Source: Ciona intestinalis
Taxonomy: Eukaryota > Chordata > Ascidiacea > Phlebobranchia > Cionidae
Direction of reading: 5' to 3'
Assembly (NCBI RefSeq): GCF_000224145.3
Contig: NC_020166.2
Location: forward strand, 6,743,632 to 6,807,631
Length of the DNA stretch: 64,000 bases
A program made the position numbers and the translations under genes. The notes below the pieces were generated by a model. The model was given only the letters and a program-made list of their open reading frames with translations. It did not search any database and was not told the origin of the DNA. Each line of letters starts with the position of its first letter. Positions within the stretch are counted from its first letter, which is position 1. Below, in pieces: positions 47,201-59,700 of the stretch.

Positions 47201-48542
47201 AACCTTTAACTCTAGAAGCCTACCTGCGAGGTCATTGACTGTGCCACTGTGATTAGGAGTTTCATGGGTTAACCATAAAATTGTCTTGAGCAACTTATTA
47301 CTGTGTTTATCCTGGTTTCTAATTTACGACGGTGCACTATGCACAGGTGTCTATTGCATGCACTGCATCAGGTTGTGTAGTGTATCTCGTAAAATAGTGC
47401 ATTAAATTCCGTCTTTTGCACACATTGCATGCCACGGTGCGACTTGCACCAACCTAACGTAGTAAATCAGATGTAATGTCTTCAAACAATTACAGCCTTG
47501 AAAATTAAGGTTCACTCCAGCTTTCTGTACTTCGATCCCAAGAGGTTTTAATATATGTTCGAAATGTGCTTGTTATATCACTTTATATTGGCACGTTGAT
47601 TTCTCATGATCTTATATTGCTATGTCCTAATATTAGTTTTGTCCGAACCCCGACCTCAAAGACGTTTCGAATGCGTTGCAGAGCGCATTTATGCGATATA
47701 AGTGTTTTCGCATGGCGTTGGTCTTGGTCGCGTGTATATTTCAAAACATTCGCATCATTTCTAAGAGACCACACCTGTCATAAAATTACGCAAAGCGCCA
47801 TACCGCAAACTGACCGGAATAATGAAGTGTTTGTTTCAAACTTATGGAAGTTTTACAAAACAAACCCCATCCATTAACCCACAATTTCGTCGCCTGTGTA
47901 GTGTTGCCACTCAATTTTAGCCCAAATCTTTTTAAATTACGTTAAATAACAAAGCATGAAGTCTGGGCGCACTGCCGTGTTTAAATCCCAACGAAATTTA
48001 AATCCGAACGTCTTAGTGGTGGCAGCACCCCACCCCACGAAGTTGCTTTCCAAGCTTCAGTATTCCTTACGTGACGTTGTTTGCTTTCCAATCCCTAGAA
48101 AGTTGGCAAACAAGTTGGTTCCAATGTTCAGCCAATAATCCAGCAGTAAATGTTACGAGGATCGCTAGAATCCATTGCTCATTGGTTATGACGGCCCGAT
48201 AGAACGATAACGACACTAACCCGTGGAGTCTTTCAGAAAAATACCTTTGTCTTCGAAGAAATGCAAATTTGCTTAACTATTGAACACGCCCCCAAATTAT
48301 CCTCAAAACCAGGATTCAAATTGCGGTTTTACTACCCTCGTTACTATTTTTAAAATATCCGCCCCATACATTAAGGTTTTTTATTGGTAAATTTTATAAC
48401 TGGCATACTAATCTATAAATTAGTACGCCTCGCGGATCATATCTTAGTTCACGAAAGCGACCCTTATTTCGCCCACACTTAAAGTGTCTTTTCCTTACAG
48501 CAGTCTTTGTAATGTTCAGTTTAAAACAAGTAACTTTTAATA
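44236..48542. other. Gene-poor stretch
   Basis: About 4.3 kb of AT-rich sequence. Isolated reading frames occur (for example 44780-45070 and 47566-47877 on plus, 47066-47293 on minus), but none shows a domain or a confident exon structure. The piece near 47140-47235 on the minus strand could be a 3' exon of the gene starting at 49323, because an AATAAA lies at its end. Confidence 0.4.
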
Positions 48543-48742
48543 ATATAGTAGGGTGGGGGAAGACGGGACACCTTTTCATTTTGTTTTCTCTTTCCATTTG
48601 GTAGTAAACAAAGAACATTCAAAGAATTATAAAACCGTATCCTTACGACTTCCACAGACCGTTGTTGATTCTTTAAAACACGATCAGGTTATTTGGAAAT
48701 TATGTGTTAAAGGTGTCCCATCTTCCCCCACCCTACTATATA
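48543..48742 (+). mobile_element. MITE copy, best preserved
   Basis: Left end TAGTAGGGTGGGGGAAGACG, right end GTGTCCCATCTTCCCCCACC then CTACTATA. Nearly the consensus length of 200 bp, with TA at both borders. Confidence 0.9.
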
Positions 48743-49241
48743 TTTTATTTCATTATATTAGTTGTTTTTTTACACGTGTGTTTTTTTAACTTGCGCGAAA
48801 AGGTCAAAATGATGAACATTATGATGTTGGTTCGTTTTTTTTGTTTTCTTGCTGGCTCTCAGCGCTCCCCCAAGAAAATGTTTTAAAATGTTAGAAACGT
48901 GTATATAGGCTGAGACATTGGTTAGATAGTGTGTGTGCTCAAATAATAAAACCTTGCTGCGGTTTTCCATCAAACCGCCCCGAACATGAGTTCGTGATTG
49001 TTTGCGCGCATGTTTTCTATGACTCTGAAGTTAAAACAACGCCCAGTCGGTAAGTGGCTTTATGTACGATTGCTCGAACAAGTGCCCGTGATGATATACA
49101 CCATAAGTCCCCCCGCAACCACTCTCGTGCGTGTTTTTTCTGTTTTTAAATCCCTAACCGTCCCGCTGGTGCAAACAAACCTACGAAATTTGTCGAACAA
49201 AAAGTTCATTAAATCAGACCAAACACACTTTGTGTGCTTAC

Positions 49242-49323
49242 GCCTTTCTCGGTCGCTGTTGAGTTCGCCTTCCGCCTTCTTAGGCTCGGAGGGTTTTACG
49301 AGCTCTACCTCCTCAGACATCAT
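49242..49323 (-). CDS. Possible first exon of an unidentified minus-strand gene
   Basis: An ATG-initiated stretch MSEEVELVKPSEPKKAEGEL then NSDRER ends at a good donor (C then GTAAGC). The base composition is GC-richer and codon use looks coding, unlike the surroundings. Upstream lies a CACGTG E-box and a GGCGTGG element. The gene would run left; a candidate phase-compatible exon is at about 47130-47220. It would be divergent from the p53-family gene about 0.9 kb away. No family is recognised. Confidence 0.35.
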
Positions 49324-50262
49324 TAATCCACGTGCCCACCACGCCAGGCGCTTACAGTTCAATAGTAAAATCGTCTCCTGTCTTTAGATTGATGATATAG
49401 AGCCTCGTTGAGAGAGAAAGGTCGGTTATCTGTCCAGATCCCACTCGTTTCTGTTTAGTCTGTCCAAGCATGGGCGTTATAGTGAAGCCGATGACGGTAT
49501 GTTTTGTGTCGTTGGAAAGCTATTGACAGTGGGATTTATGGCAGGACGATTCGGATTAATTATTCATTTTTATCTTAGAAAGTCATTTCCACATAGACTG
49601 ACCAATTGCAGGCCACGTTATGTATCCGGATTAGCAATTTAAAGCGCAAATATTCATAGAAGTCAGCAGCAGTGTAGACAGTCCAGACTGCACAATTTGA
49701 ACTAGTATACTGATGACTTATGCAAGCGGTATTTTTTCAATTATTTTAAACTTTTTCTCGCAGACAGTTGCACCACGTACAGCGTGTTAACATTCGCGTC
49801 ATTGACTCTCCATTTACGTCACCGAGGCCGTCGAATTAGTAGCGAAATTTTACTTTTATTTATGTTAGCTGTCGACCAATTGACGTCTTTCAACGCACCT
49901 CAAACGTCATCGTTTCATTCCACGCCACCTCAGCCGACTCTTTGAGATGTTTTAACAGATTCTATCTCTATTTAATCACCACGCAATAGAACGATAGGCA
50001 GCTGTAGGCAGTTTTCGTTTGGAATTATCATATACAATTTGCTTTTTTTTAATAACTCCTTGGCTTATGTGTAGGCGTCACGAAGTTGTGCAATCTAGCT
50101 AAGCATGTCACGCATCTATCCCAATAGAGTGTAAATTCTTTTTAATTTCACGCTTACCTTACAGCAGTAATACTCTTGAAATACTCCGTCCTTTTGTAGT
50201 ATATGCATTAGTAAAACTAGTTATTTGCATTTGTGGTTCGATTCTTTGTAAACAAAACCAAT

Positions 50263-50526
50263 ATGAATATGGACGACCTTCACCATGTTACTCCAATAAA
50301 AATGGAACGCAACGCATCTTACAACAGCGGCCCAATAACGGTGGATGGCGGATACTTAACCATGGACCCATGGAACACACCCAAGCACCTCATCGCCCAC
50401 AAAAACCCACCCAAACCCTCCGTCAACTCTGCGAGGAAATCGCTGTTTTCAATTCCTGCGCCAGTCAAGCCGAAGCAGTCAAACGGTCGGCACCAGTCTC
50501 AACGCTTTCAGTATTTCTTCTTATAA
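50263..50526 (+). CDS. Candidate upstream N-terminal exon of the p53-family gene
   Basis: Open frame starting MNMDDLHHVTPIKMERNAS, Pro/Asn/Lys-rich and GC-richer than its surroundings, ending FQYFFL. It looks coding and lies 185 bp upstream of the FSDIW exon on the same strand. The join is unresolved. A phase-1 donor (G then GTCGGC, 50485) would fit the FSDIW exon at 50711 but is weak. A phase-2 donor near the end (CA then GTATTT) would fit the common exon at 54831 directly. Confidence 0.45.
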   Translation: MNMDDLHHVTPIKMERNASYNSGPITVDGGYLTMDPWNTPKHLIAHKNPPKPSVNSARKSLFSIPAPVKPKQSNGRHQSQRFQYFFL

Positions 50527-50710
50527 CAACACTTAGTAACCTTTCCACGTAGAGTGAGGGGCCACATACCAAACTGCTATGTGCATCAACCACGAGGCGA
50601 CTATGCCACGTTGTATTAGTATCATTTTAAACCACAATACGTTATCTATATACAGATATATACTTCCGCTTCTACTGCACCAAGATTTGAATGATGTTTA
50701 TTGTCCGCAG

Positions 50711-53700
50711 GTGTTTCCCCGGATACGAGAAACGACTCTGCTATGGACCGACCCCCTGAAGGAAGCTTTGATCCTGACTGTTTCTCGGATATATGGAACA
50801 ACCAGTTAAGCCAACAGTAAGTTAGGTTAAATGTGACCCACTTCTAGGGTTTTTTTAATCGTTATCATAAAAACGTTGACGTATTACAAAAAATGTTCGA
50901 AAAAAGTTTAAAAAGTTTTTAATAATATTTTTTGTAAAAGTAAAGAGTTCACATTTTAAACGATACAAAACTCCAATGGGTAAGTTTATCTTTTGAAAGC
51001 GGTTTTACAGAAGCGTGGGTGGGGACATGGTTTACTCAATATATAGGTCATGGTAGCAAATCTTGTGAACTTCTGTTTGGCGTCTTATTGTTTGTGTTTT
51101 AATCTTATCAGCATCATTTGTGTATGTAGGTAGGAACAGATGATTAGGTCGTGAAATACACTTGAAATCAATTGACTTTCACGTCACCTCCCGTACACAT
51201 ACGCGCTGAGAAAGTCACGTAATGTACACTTGTCACTTAAACCTTATTTGTGTTTGTTTCTTTGCTTGCGCTTTTCGAAAAAACTTAGCTTGTGCTAAAG
51301 TAAATACAAAACGACTAGGGTCTTTAGTAATAAATAGGGTTTGTATTTTTTTAATATGACCATGCAAGTACGACTGATAGGAATGGTTTCCTAATGAGTT
51401 ATTATTGGCTTACAAAGTGCAAAACTGAAGTCGTGGAACTGACAGAATTTCGCTTTTGGTGCCCGCTTATATATCGGTTCCGAAAATAGCAATAGTGACC
51501 TTTTTTTCTGTCCCGCCAAACCCGCCGGCGATGCTTATTACTAAGTGGTGTGGTCGTTTCATTATTATTAACTCTTTACTCTCGAACTTGAAGTGCTATC
51601 GTTGCCTATGGAGCTTATTCGTAACATTGGTAAATAAGGCGATTTAACGATAACCAGGGAACGACATTCTGTTTCTGTATATAAGTGTCTGTAGAGCGTA
51701 AGTAAATATTACGTAATCTCGCGTGGTGTTGGTTTGTTAGGATGAGGTAAAATATTGTGTGTCTGTTTCATCATTGATTTCAGTCGAAACCGTCTCCACT
51801 CTTTACTGCCATGTTTTGTCTAAGTATGATTATTTTTTTTGGAAACGAAACCAAGCGTGTTAGCGCGCCTCAATACATGCGCATTTCTACACCTACATTT
51901 CCCCAAAACTGTTAATCAAGAATCCCTCTTGCGTCCGCTATCGGGGATACCCGCAACCCTCAGCAGTTTGTTAATTTTCCATTTATCAAACCAATTGTCA
52001 GATAACCCACACCGCAATAACAGTCGCACCCTGCAGACACTTCAGCACTCACCGTTACCTTGGTAGCGTTTACATAAACCGGTAAGCCCTCGAAGGAATC
52101 AGGCCAAGCTAGCGGCGCTCTCAATGACGTCATAATAAGCACGAGACCCTACGCAATCGGCGAGTCGCCCATTTGGATCCCGACTCTTAATAAGGCCTGT
52201 TTTACCCAAGCCACCGTAACCGGTACACCAAATAAGACAATATGTGTGTAATCTATACGAGTCGAGAGTAAAATAATACTCATTTTAAAAATACGTTTTT
52301 TATTTGACCGTCGCCAGCTGTGTCGAGTTATTAAGGTATTCTTTCAAAATCGATTAAATATTTTGGTGGAGATTCGTTTGCATTTCCACAAAAATGTATT
52401 ATTAATTGTTGATATTTTTTTGTAAAATAATCATCACAATAAAAACAGTATTTCTCTAGGATTCTATTTAAAGAAAACAATATTGCGGCCGTGGGACGCC
52501 TTGTTCTTCCCTTTCGATCGCGTTGTGTGTTCGAACAAATGTATGACATCAACGCAGACGCATCGTTTCATTGTGACGTTCGTAAAGAAGACGACGCGCC
52601 TTTTTCGCCACGATTACCATTACGTCATCTTAGGCGAGAATTCCTGAGCTAAAATTCGAGGCAAACACAGAAGCGGCGGTTGCAGGATGATTAGGGTCGC
52701 GTTCAGCAATTAGCTGCGACAGTTAGGGACGTTTGCATAATTAATAATGTTTTTAGTGGATGCTTGTTACATTAGAATGTTTGAAAGGATTTTTGAAATA
52801 TTATATGAGAGAATCGTGAAAAGGTTACTCGGTTGCGAGTTTCGCGACTTATTTTGTTTAAGGTAGTTCGTTTATTACCGCTGTAATTTTGCAAAACAAG
52901 TAATTTAAAGATGAACTTTCTTGTATAAGTTGTATATATTTTTAACCTCAAAAACTTTTATTTTAGATTTAGTTTTTAGTTTACTCTTTGTTGTAAAATC
53001 GTTTTAAAATTCTCACCCAACTTTAGTGACTTCGCATTTACAAAAAGCTATAAAGAAACCGTATTATATAAATAATCTTTCAATTGCCGAGTTTATATAT
53101 AAGGTAAAGCGCAATGCAAGACCTTGATACATTTGATGCATTACAACTTTCACCCACACTAGATGATTGGTAAGTCAATTAAAACTTTCTACAAATTGTT
53201 AACCAACGGCTCAAAATATACAAGGCGTAAATTGAATATATTTACAGAATATACAAGGCGTTGTTTTATAAAAAAGCTATACCGCAGTTTAAAACACATT
53301 GAACTGACTATTTAACTGCACCATACTGCCAAGTATATACTCCAGCAGGTGGATTGTAAAATCATCCGCATCCGCTCTCTTACTCGTTATCACTATAAGT
53401 CGTCTGATTGTGATTTACCACATATGCATTATTATGTCTACCTTGATGTAAAGGATTTGTATTTGGAGTTATTTATATATTTATTCTGATTAAATTCCAA
53501 CCAAAAAAGTTTTACACTGTAGTTTTGCGTCTGTAAATGGAAAGATAATGTTCTGTATTTGTGGATTTAAAGTAATCATTTTCGACGTGAATGGCCGCAT
53601 TTACAACAACAGGCCAAAATGCCCCCCCCCCAAATTGTTATATTTTTTTTTGTAAAACGATAATAATTTAATAACGTTTGTCATTACACCCCCCTTTACA

Positions 53701-56700
53701 CATCACGCAATTGTTTTTGCGTTTTTACACGTCATTGTTTACCGAGGTTCGACAAAACGCACTTACCTAACTTGTTTACGTCCATGGTCCACCTTTGCCG
53801 TTTATTCGACAGCCTATTGAGCAAACCAAAAGACGATATTGCAAGACTTGGTTAACCCACCTGGCCGCCCACGCATGTAACGAGCACGCGACTTTGTTTA
53901 TTTGCTTCACAATCAAACAGCCTTAAATGAGCACGTCTTTCTTAGCATGTTGATTCTTAGGCAACGATAGCGTGGGAATATTAAAAACAGCATTTGTCGT
54001 TCGTGGAAACCAAATAGACACGTTCGTACAGCAGAAGGTGACGACTCAATTATTGACACGCGCAAGGGACAAACCAAATCCGCAAAATTTCGACGCGTTT
54101 GGTAATTCAGCAGCGCTTTGTGTCGCGTTGTGTCTATGACCCTTTATCGATTACGTTTTTGAAATTTCGTCGCTCTTATACCAGAATTTATACTGAAGAA
54201 TTGTTGGTGGTTTCATGGTGTGTACTTTGTATCAGAAATCTGTTCCTTGCGGTTACAGGATTCTACTTCGTCCCAGCTATGCAAGCGATAATGCTAACAA
54301 TGTATTGGTGTATTACACACCTGTAATTTTGCACATGGGACACAAAACCAAAATAAACTCACTCCGTTTTTTTTTACCAAGTTGTAATTAATACCAACAC
54401 GTCAGCTGAATGTTATGTAACACCCCAAACACATTACAACAAATGTTTACAAAACATCTATTTAGTTTTAGGAAACCTTAAATATTGTGGTCCCCATGGT
54501 ATGTGTTGTTCTCATAAATCCTAGTTATTCCTTAACCAATAAAACCAACAAGTTTACATAAATAAAAGTCCAACCCAAAGCACAAATATCGTATTTTCAA
54601 GATAATATACCTCCGATGCACTTTGCACCAAACACATTCAGTTTTGTATAAATATTTTAGTACGTCTTCCAGTATTGCTGTCTGTGTCGCAAACTTGTTT
54701 TACTGTATTATTAACTTTAACTGTTTTCCTCTTTCAGTATAATGGTAGATAACATGAATATAATAAAAAGTTAATTATATTTAATAACAAATTAATGTGT
54801 TCATTATTAAATAAATTCATGTTTCTGTAGGAGCGAAATCACCAGTTCTCAGCAGATCTACACGTTCAATGAAAACACTGATGGGCTCACCAACTCCCTA
54901 ACAATAGACCTTCTCACCGAGTTCCAGCAGTTCGAGCAAGGACCTACCAGTGATGCCAACGCAGGCGAAAATCAAGCTGGAAACACTGAGAAACACGACG
55001 GAAATGAGGTAAGGGACCTACGCGCAATTATACATCTGAGTAATCGACTTCGGAATCTCTCGTTTCATTTTTGCCACCGAGAGAGGCGAAACGACCGGAC
55101 GAAATTGAGATCATTTTCTCCATACTTGTAAACACATTAAAACCACTATATCCTGCTGATAACCACAATTGTAACTAGTTTCCCTGTGTGTTTATACGAT
55201 CAGTCCAATATAGATTGCGGTTTACTTGGATTGTAAATAGGTCTGATTCATTTCTATAATTTGTAAATCGTTTTAACTTGGAGTGTACTGGTTCTACATT
55301 TCGTAAGTCTGCTTTCGTGGAATATTGGTTGTAAGTTCAGACCAAAATTACCAGAAATTGTTTTCCTTTTCGTTCAATAAACGGCTGTTACATATAACTT
55401 CAACCAACCAAGTAAAAGTTTGTCGATACATGAATCATTACTGAACCGAAAGCATTTAAATGCCAACGCCAATTAAGTGAAAGCTGTTACCTGCCACTAA
55501 TTAATGGTGTATTTACCTACACCAAGCGGGTATATATCACCACTTTGTCGGCGTGTTTACATTCTAATTACATAACTGTTACTCACCTTATCAATCGAGC
55601 CGCCAGACGTACGCAACTTCGACTTTAGCCTAGTGATACTGGGAACGTACCGGCCGCAAACACAACTTCAAAGTGCCGCCTTCAAAGTGTATGGCTGCAT
55701 TTTCATGTGTCGTCTTTGATGCCCCGTCTCTGTTAAAACTTTGATGTTGCACTTCATAGTTGTGGTAGCCGACGCTTTCAATTCTATAACAAGAGCTGAT
55801 CTGTTCACCGGTTGTGTTGTAATGACTCTGGGGGGTCGGGTAATAATGGGGATTAGGTAATGTTCACTTCCGAATGGGAAAAAGTGTTAGTGTGTGATTC
55901 GGGAGTTTCATGCGGTTTTCGGAAGTGTTTGAAGTGTTATTCGGAAGTTTCTTTAAAATAGCTCCACATAAAAAGTTTTCGTTTTAATTGCACATCATGT
56001 TCTGATTTTACTTTAGCAATGACCTAAAGACGAATTCTATCACATTTCGTTCTTGCGGCAACAAATTACTTTCATTTTGGCGTCTTTTCAAACAAAGACA
56101 TCTCACTACTCTTGCTTGTTTGATCAGTAGGTTACGTTAACGCCATGTTTGTTAAGTCATGACCAAAATATTCGCACCATGTATATGGAGGCTACTACTT
56201 GACACTGGTATGCGTTGGGAAAACCTTATTTCAACCACATTGTAACCACATAAGTTTCTGAACTGATGTGTTATAATGTTAAAGCAAAAACTACAGTATT
56301 GTAAATGTTTGCATAGGTCAATATATTCGTGTATTTTTTGTCGCACTGAGTTTCTTTTAAAAAAAGGAGTATTTCATAGTTTAATTTTTGAAGACTATGT
56401 ATCTATTCTAAACTATCTAGATCTCGATATTATTAATCTAATTTTTTACTGGGATTTAAAACCTCTTCAAAATGAAAATACTCGTTACACTTAGCGCGTA
56501 AACCCTAAATCTAATTACTCCCAAACCCAAATAACAACGGTTTGGAATTAAACCCGAGGAAAACTGAACAAACAACAGAGCTTTGTTAAATATCCCAATA
56601 AATCCCAAAAATTACACAACCACCTTGGCGTTCAAGTAAAAACGCTTCAAAACTACAACCGTGCCGGGACTTGTTGCATTTAACGAGCGTTATAAGAAAC

Positions 56701-59700
56701 TGTGGTAAACCCGTTTTTGTTTAGACAGTACTAACCTCGAATCAGGGACATAAGACTCAAGGATACGAATTTCTTTATGTAAACCCAACGAAATTTCTTG
56801 CTTTACATTGAATAATTTTCTTAAGTTGCTGAAGGTTTCGTATATATTGATATTTTAAATAGACCGTTCTTCGTATTTAATTAATACAGTTTATCAAATG
56901 TATTGATATAAATACCATGTTGACCAGTTTACGGGAATGCCATCTTTTGTTCTTCATAATGTGCGGAATATCTTTTATTTCAATATTCACACGCCTCACA
57001 TCCACCAACGGACATTTACCAACCGCCAACCTATTATAAAATCTTCAATGAACATATCTTTAACATATTAATACCGGAATACATAATACGCTACTCTATA
57101 AAGAAGTATCAGATACCTGTTCGCCGGTGTGCTAACCATCGGGACATGGCGTCGAATTACAGAAACTTCTTTTGTTTCGCATGTCGTCTCCTTTCGCGCC
57201 CATCTTACGGTATGGGAAAGGCTTGTGTAACATTACACCTGTTTTGTTCCAAATGGTATAGTTAATATGGTTATACACAAAGCGGCGTATTAATTCCAAT
57301 AGGTAGCCGTTGATAAGTCGACGTATAAGAGCCCACATTGAATATTCTTGATTCATTTGTTGAGATTACTCTTAGTGTACGTTTGTATGTATGAGGTTTA
57401 ATAGAAAGATATACTTTTCGGTTATTGTAGTTGACGATTCGAATCTCGCCAAAGGGAGTTGGGAAATAGACTTACCCAAGCTGTAAAGTTTATATGTTGC
57501 TTTTATTTCAGCTAAGTCGTTCAGACGTTTTCCTTTATTCATTCAATATTTAAACTTAATTTACTGGGATGGGGTTCGAACCAATGGCCTTAGGTCTTTA
57601 GTTAATTCAACCGCTCGCTTACTTCTAAACAAAATTTATACTCGTGATTCAAACTAGCAGCAGGACTAAGTTTGTATCTTTGGCAGTAGAACCTATCTTA
57701 GACAGGAGGAGAGAAAGTATTTTATTTACCTGTTCCAGGTATCCAAACCTTAGTAGCGAATATAACTTGTCAATTGTTGAAAGTCTTACAATTCTCACGT
57801 TTGCTGGGTTACTGTTTGAAAGGATTTGTTTACCTGCCACCATTGTACACCTACACTCGTAAACCCAACGTTGAATACAAATAAGTTAGGCAAGTCCGTA
57901 CCCACCGTACCATGCATGTTCAGGCACGCCGAGTGCTATGCTCTTGTCCCTATACGCGCCGCCTAGCGGCGACTAAGTTTGAAACACGACTTCGGTTGGC
58001 GAGCGACGCTATCTCGTTTTTCTTAGCGACGGCGCCCACTCTTTTCTCCTCGCTTTCTCTTTCTTTTTCCGCGCTCCTTCTCCCTCTCAGCTGACAATGG
58101 CAGAAAGAAATAGGGACCCATTGGAAGAGCAATGAAATAAACAACTTATGAATAAGATTTCCAACCCAACCACCGTCAGTTGGATTGAATCTGCACCAGG
58201 AGTGGTCGAGATTAAAACAGGCACAAGCCAAATGGAACTTTAGGTCAAGAATAGTCAGGCATTGGGAACTAATGCCAGTAGAACATCTCAGCGAAATGTT
58301 TTTTTCAATGTTAACAAAGTTGTAAAAAATAATGCGGGAGAAATGAGACGAAGTAGTAACTTAAAAAAAATAGTACAAAAAACATATATACAATGTTTTT
58401 TTCAATGTTAGCAAAATTGTTAAAAAATTATGAGGTAGAAATGATACGAATCAGTAACTTAAATAAAAAAATAGCTCACAAAATATACAGAATAAACTGA
58501 GGTTGTTGGTGCATCATGCAGAAACAAGTTTGTAAGCTTTTAGAAAAGAAACAAAAATAATAAAAATATATTAATGAAATTGAAAGTTCATCGTGTAGGG
58601 CATTGAAAAATAAGACACCGTTAAATAAAGTATAAAGATTGTCGAAATTACAAAAAGAAATTACAAAGATTGTGAGAAAAAATCAACAAATTGCGGATCT
58701 TACTCGCAAGGATATAAAAAAAGTGAAGAAAAATATCCAAACTCGCCGATATGGAACAATTAATGCAGCAACGCATTATGGTAAATACAAAATAAAACTG
58801 TCCGTATATAACTTGATTTGATTTATAAGCAAAATCATAAAAAAATACCAGAGCTGATAAGCTTTTAAAAGTATATGGAAACCTAGTATTTTTAAATTAC
58901 TTGCACTATATTAAACTTTTTACTTTTTTTCTGAAAAAAAAGTGAAAAAAAAAAAGTTTTTTTTTTCGCGTTTTTTGTTATTTTGCCACGTTTAACTCCC
59001 AAGTTAAACCCTTTAAATGTCAGAAAAGCAAGTCTTTTATAAGATAAAAGTTTGTAGTCGTCAGTCGATAGTTTAAAACGTCGCCTTCTGTATTTCATAA
59101 TATCGGCATTATGTTAACATAAATTATCTTAACAAAAAGAAATAGTAAAATAATCCGTAATTATTTTCTATTCTTTTAATTTACCTCTTTCCCGCGCGAT
59201 AGCCCCTTTTCGCCGATTTTCGACGCTCTTATCCAAAATGGCGGTCGCGTTCGCAAAAATCTCTCCACCAAGTTTAATGCGCATTTTAAACCAGTTTTTA
59301 TAATAAATGTGTGATTTTTTTGTTTGAACCGCCTTGTCTGCGAAAGTGTTATACATAATAATGATTAACTTAGCAAAATTTTGTTTTAAAACGAACTAAC
59401 ATGTGGTATAAAACTTTAACGAAATTCGTTTTTATTTATTTTAAAACATGCCTATTTATTAGCGACACATTAAAATATATTTAGGAACAATTAGGGAAAT
59501 GTTTTATATAATTCAAAAACTACAAGATCGATGTCTAAACTTTATAGACGTGATATTTACCCAACTTTTGTTTACCTGTTCATAGGTGCGACTGTTAATT
59601 GTTCATGTTGTATATATTATTGGTCTATATCGGAGTCGTGAGGATGCTTTTCAACTCTTAAAATGTTCTTTATTAACTACCAAATGGGTGAAGAAAATAA

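Noticed and set aside
47340-47480. Possible hairpin RNA (GTGCACTATGCACAGG region)
   Set aside because: Complementarity is short and broken; not a convincing microRNA precursor.
47566-47877. 103-residue plus-strand frame
   Set aside because: No domain, no splice context, composition not different from surroundings.
57950-58231. 93-residue minus-strand frame over the GC-rich patch
   Set aside because: Low-complexity charged sequence produced by the pyrimidine-rich tract; no support as a gene.
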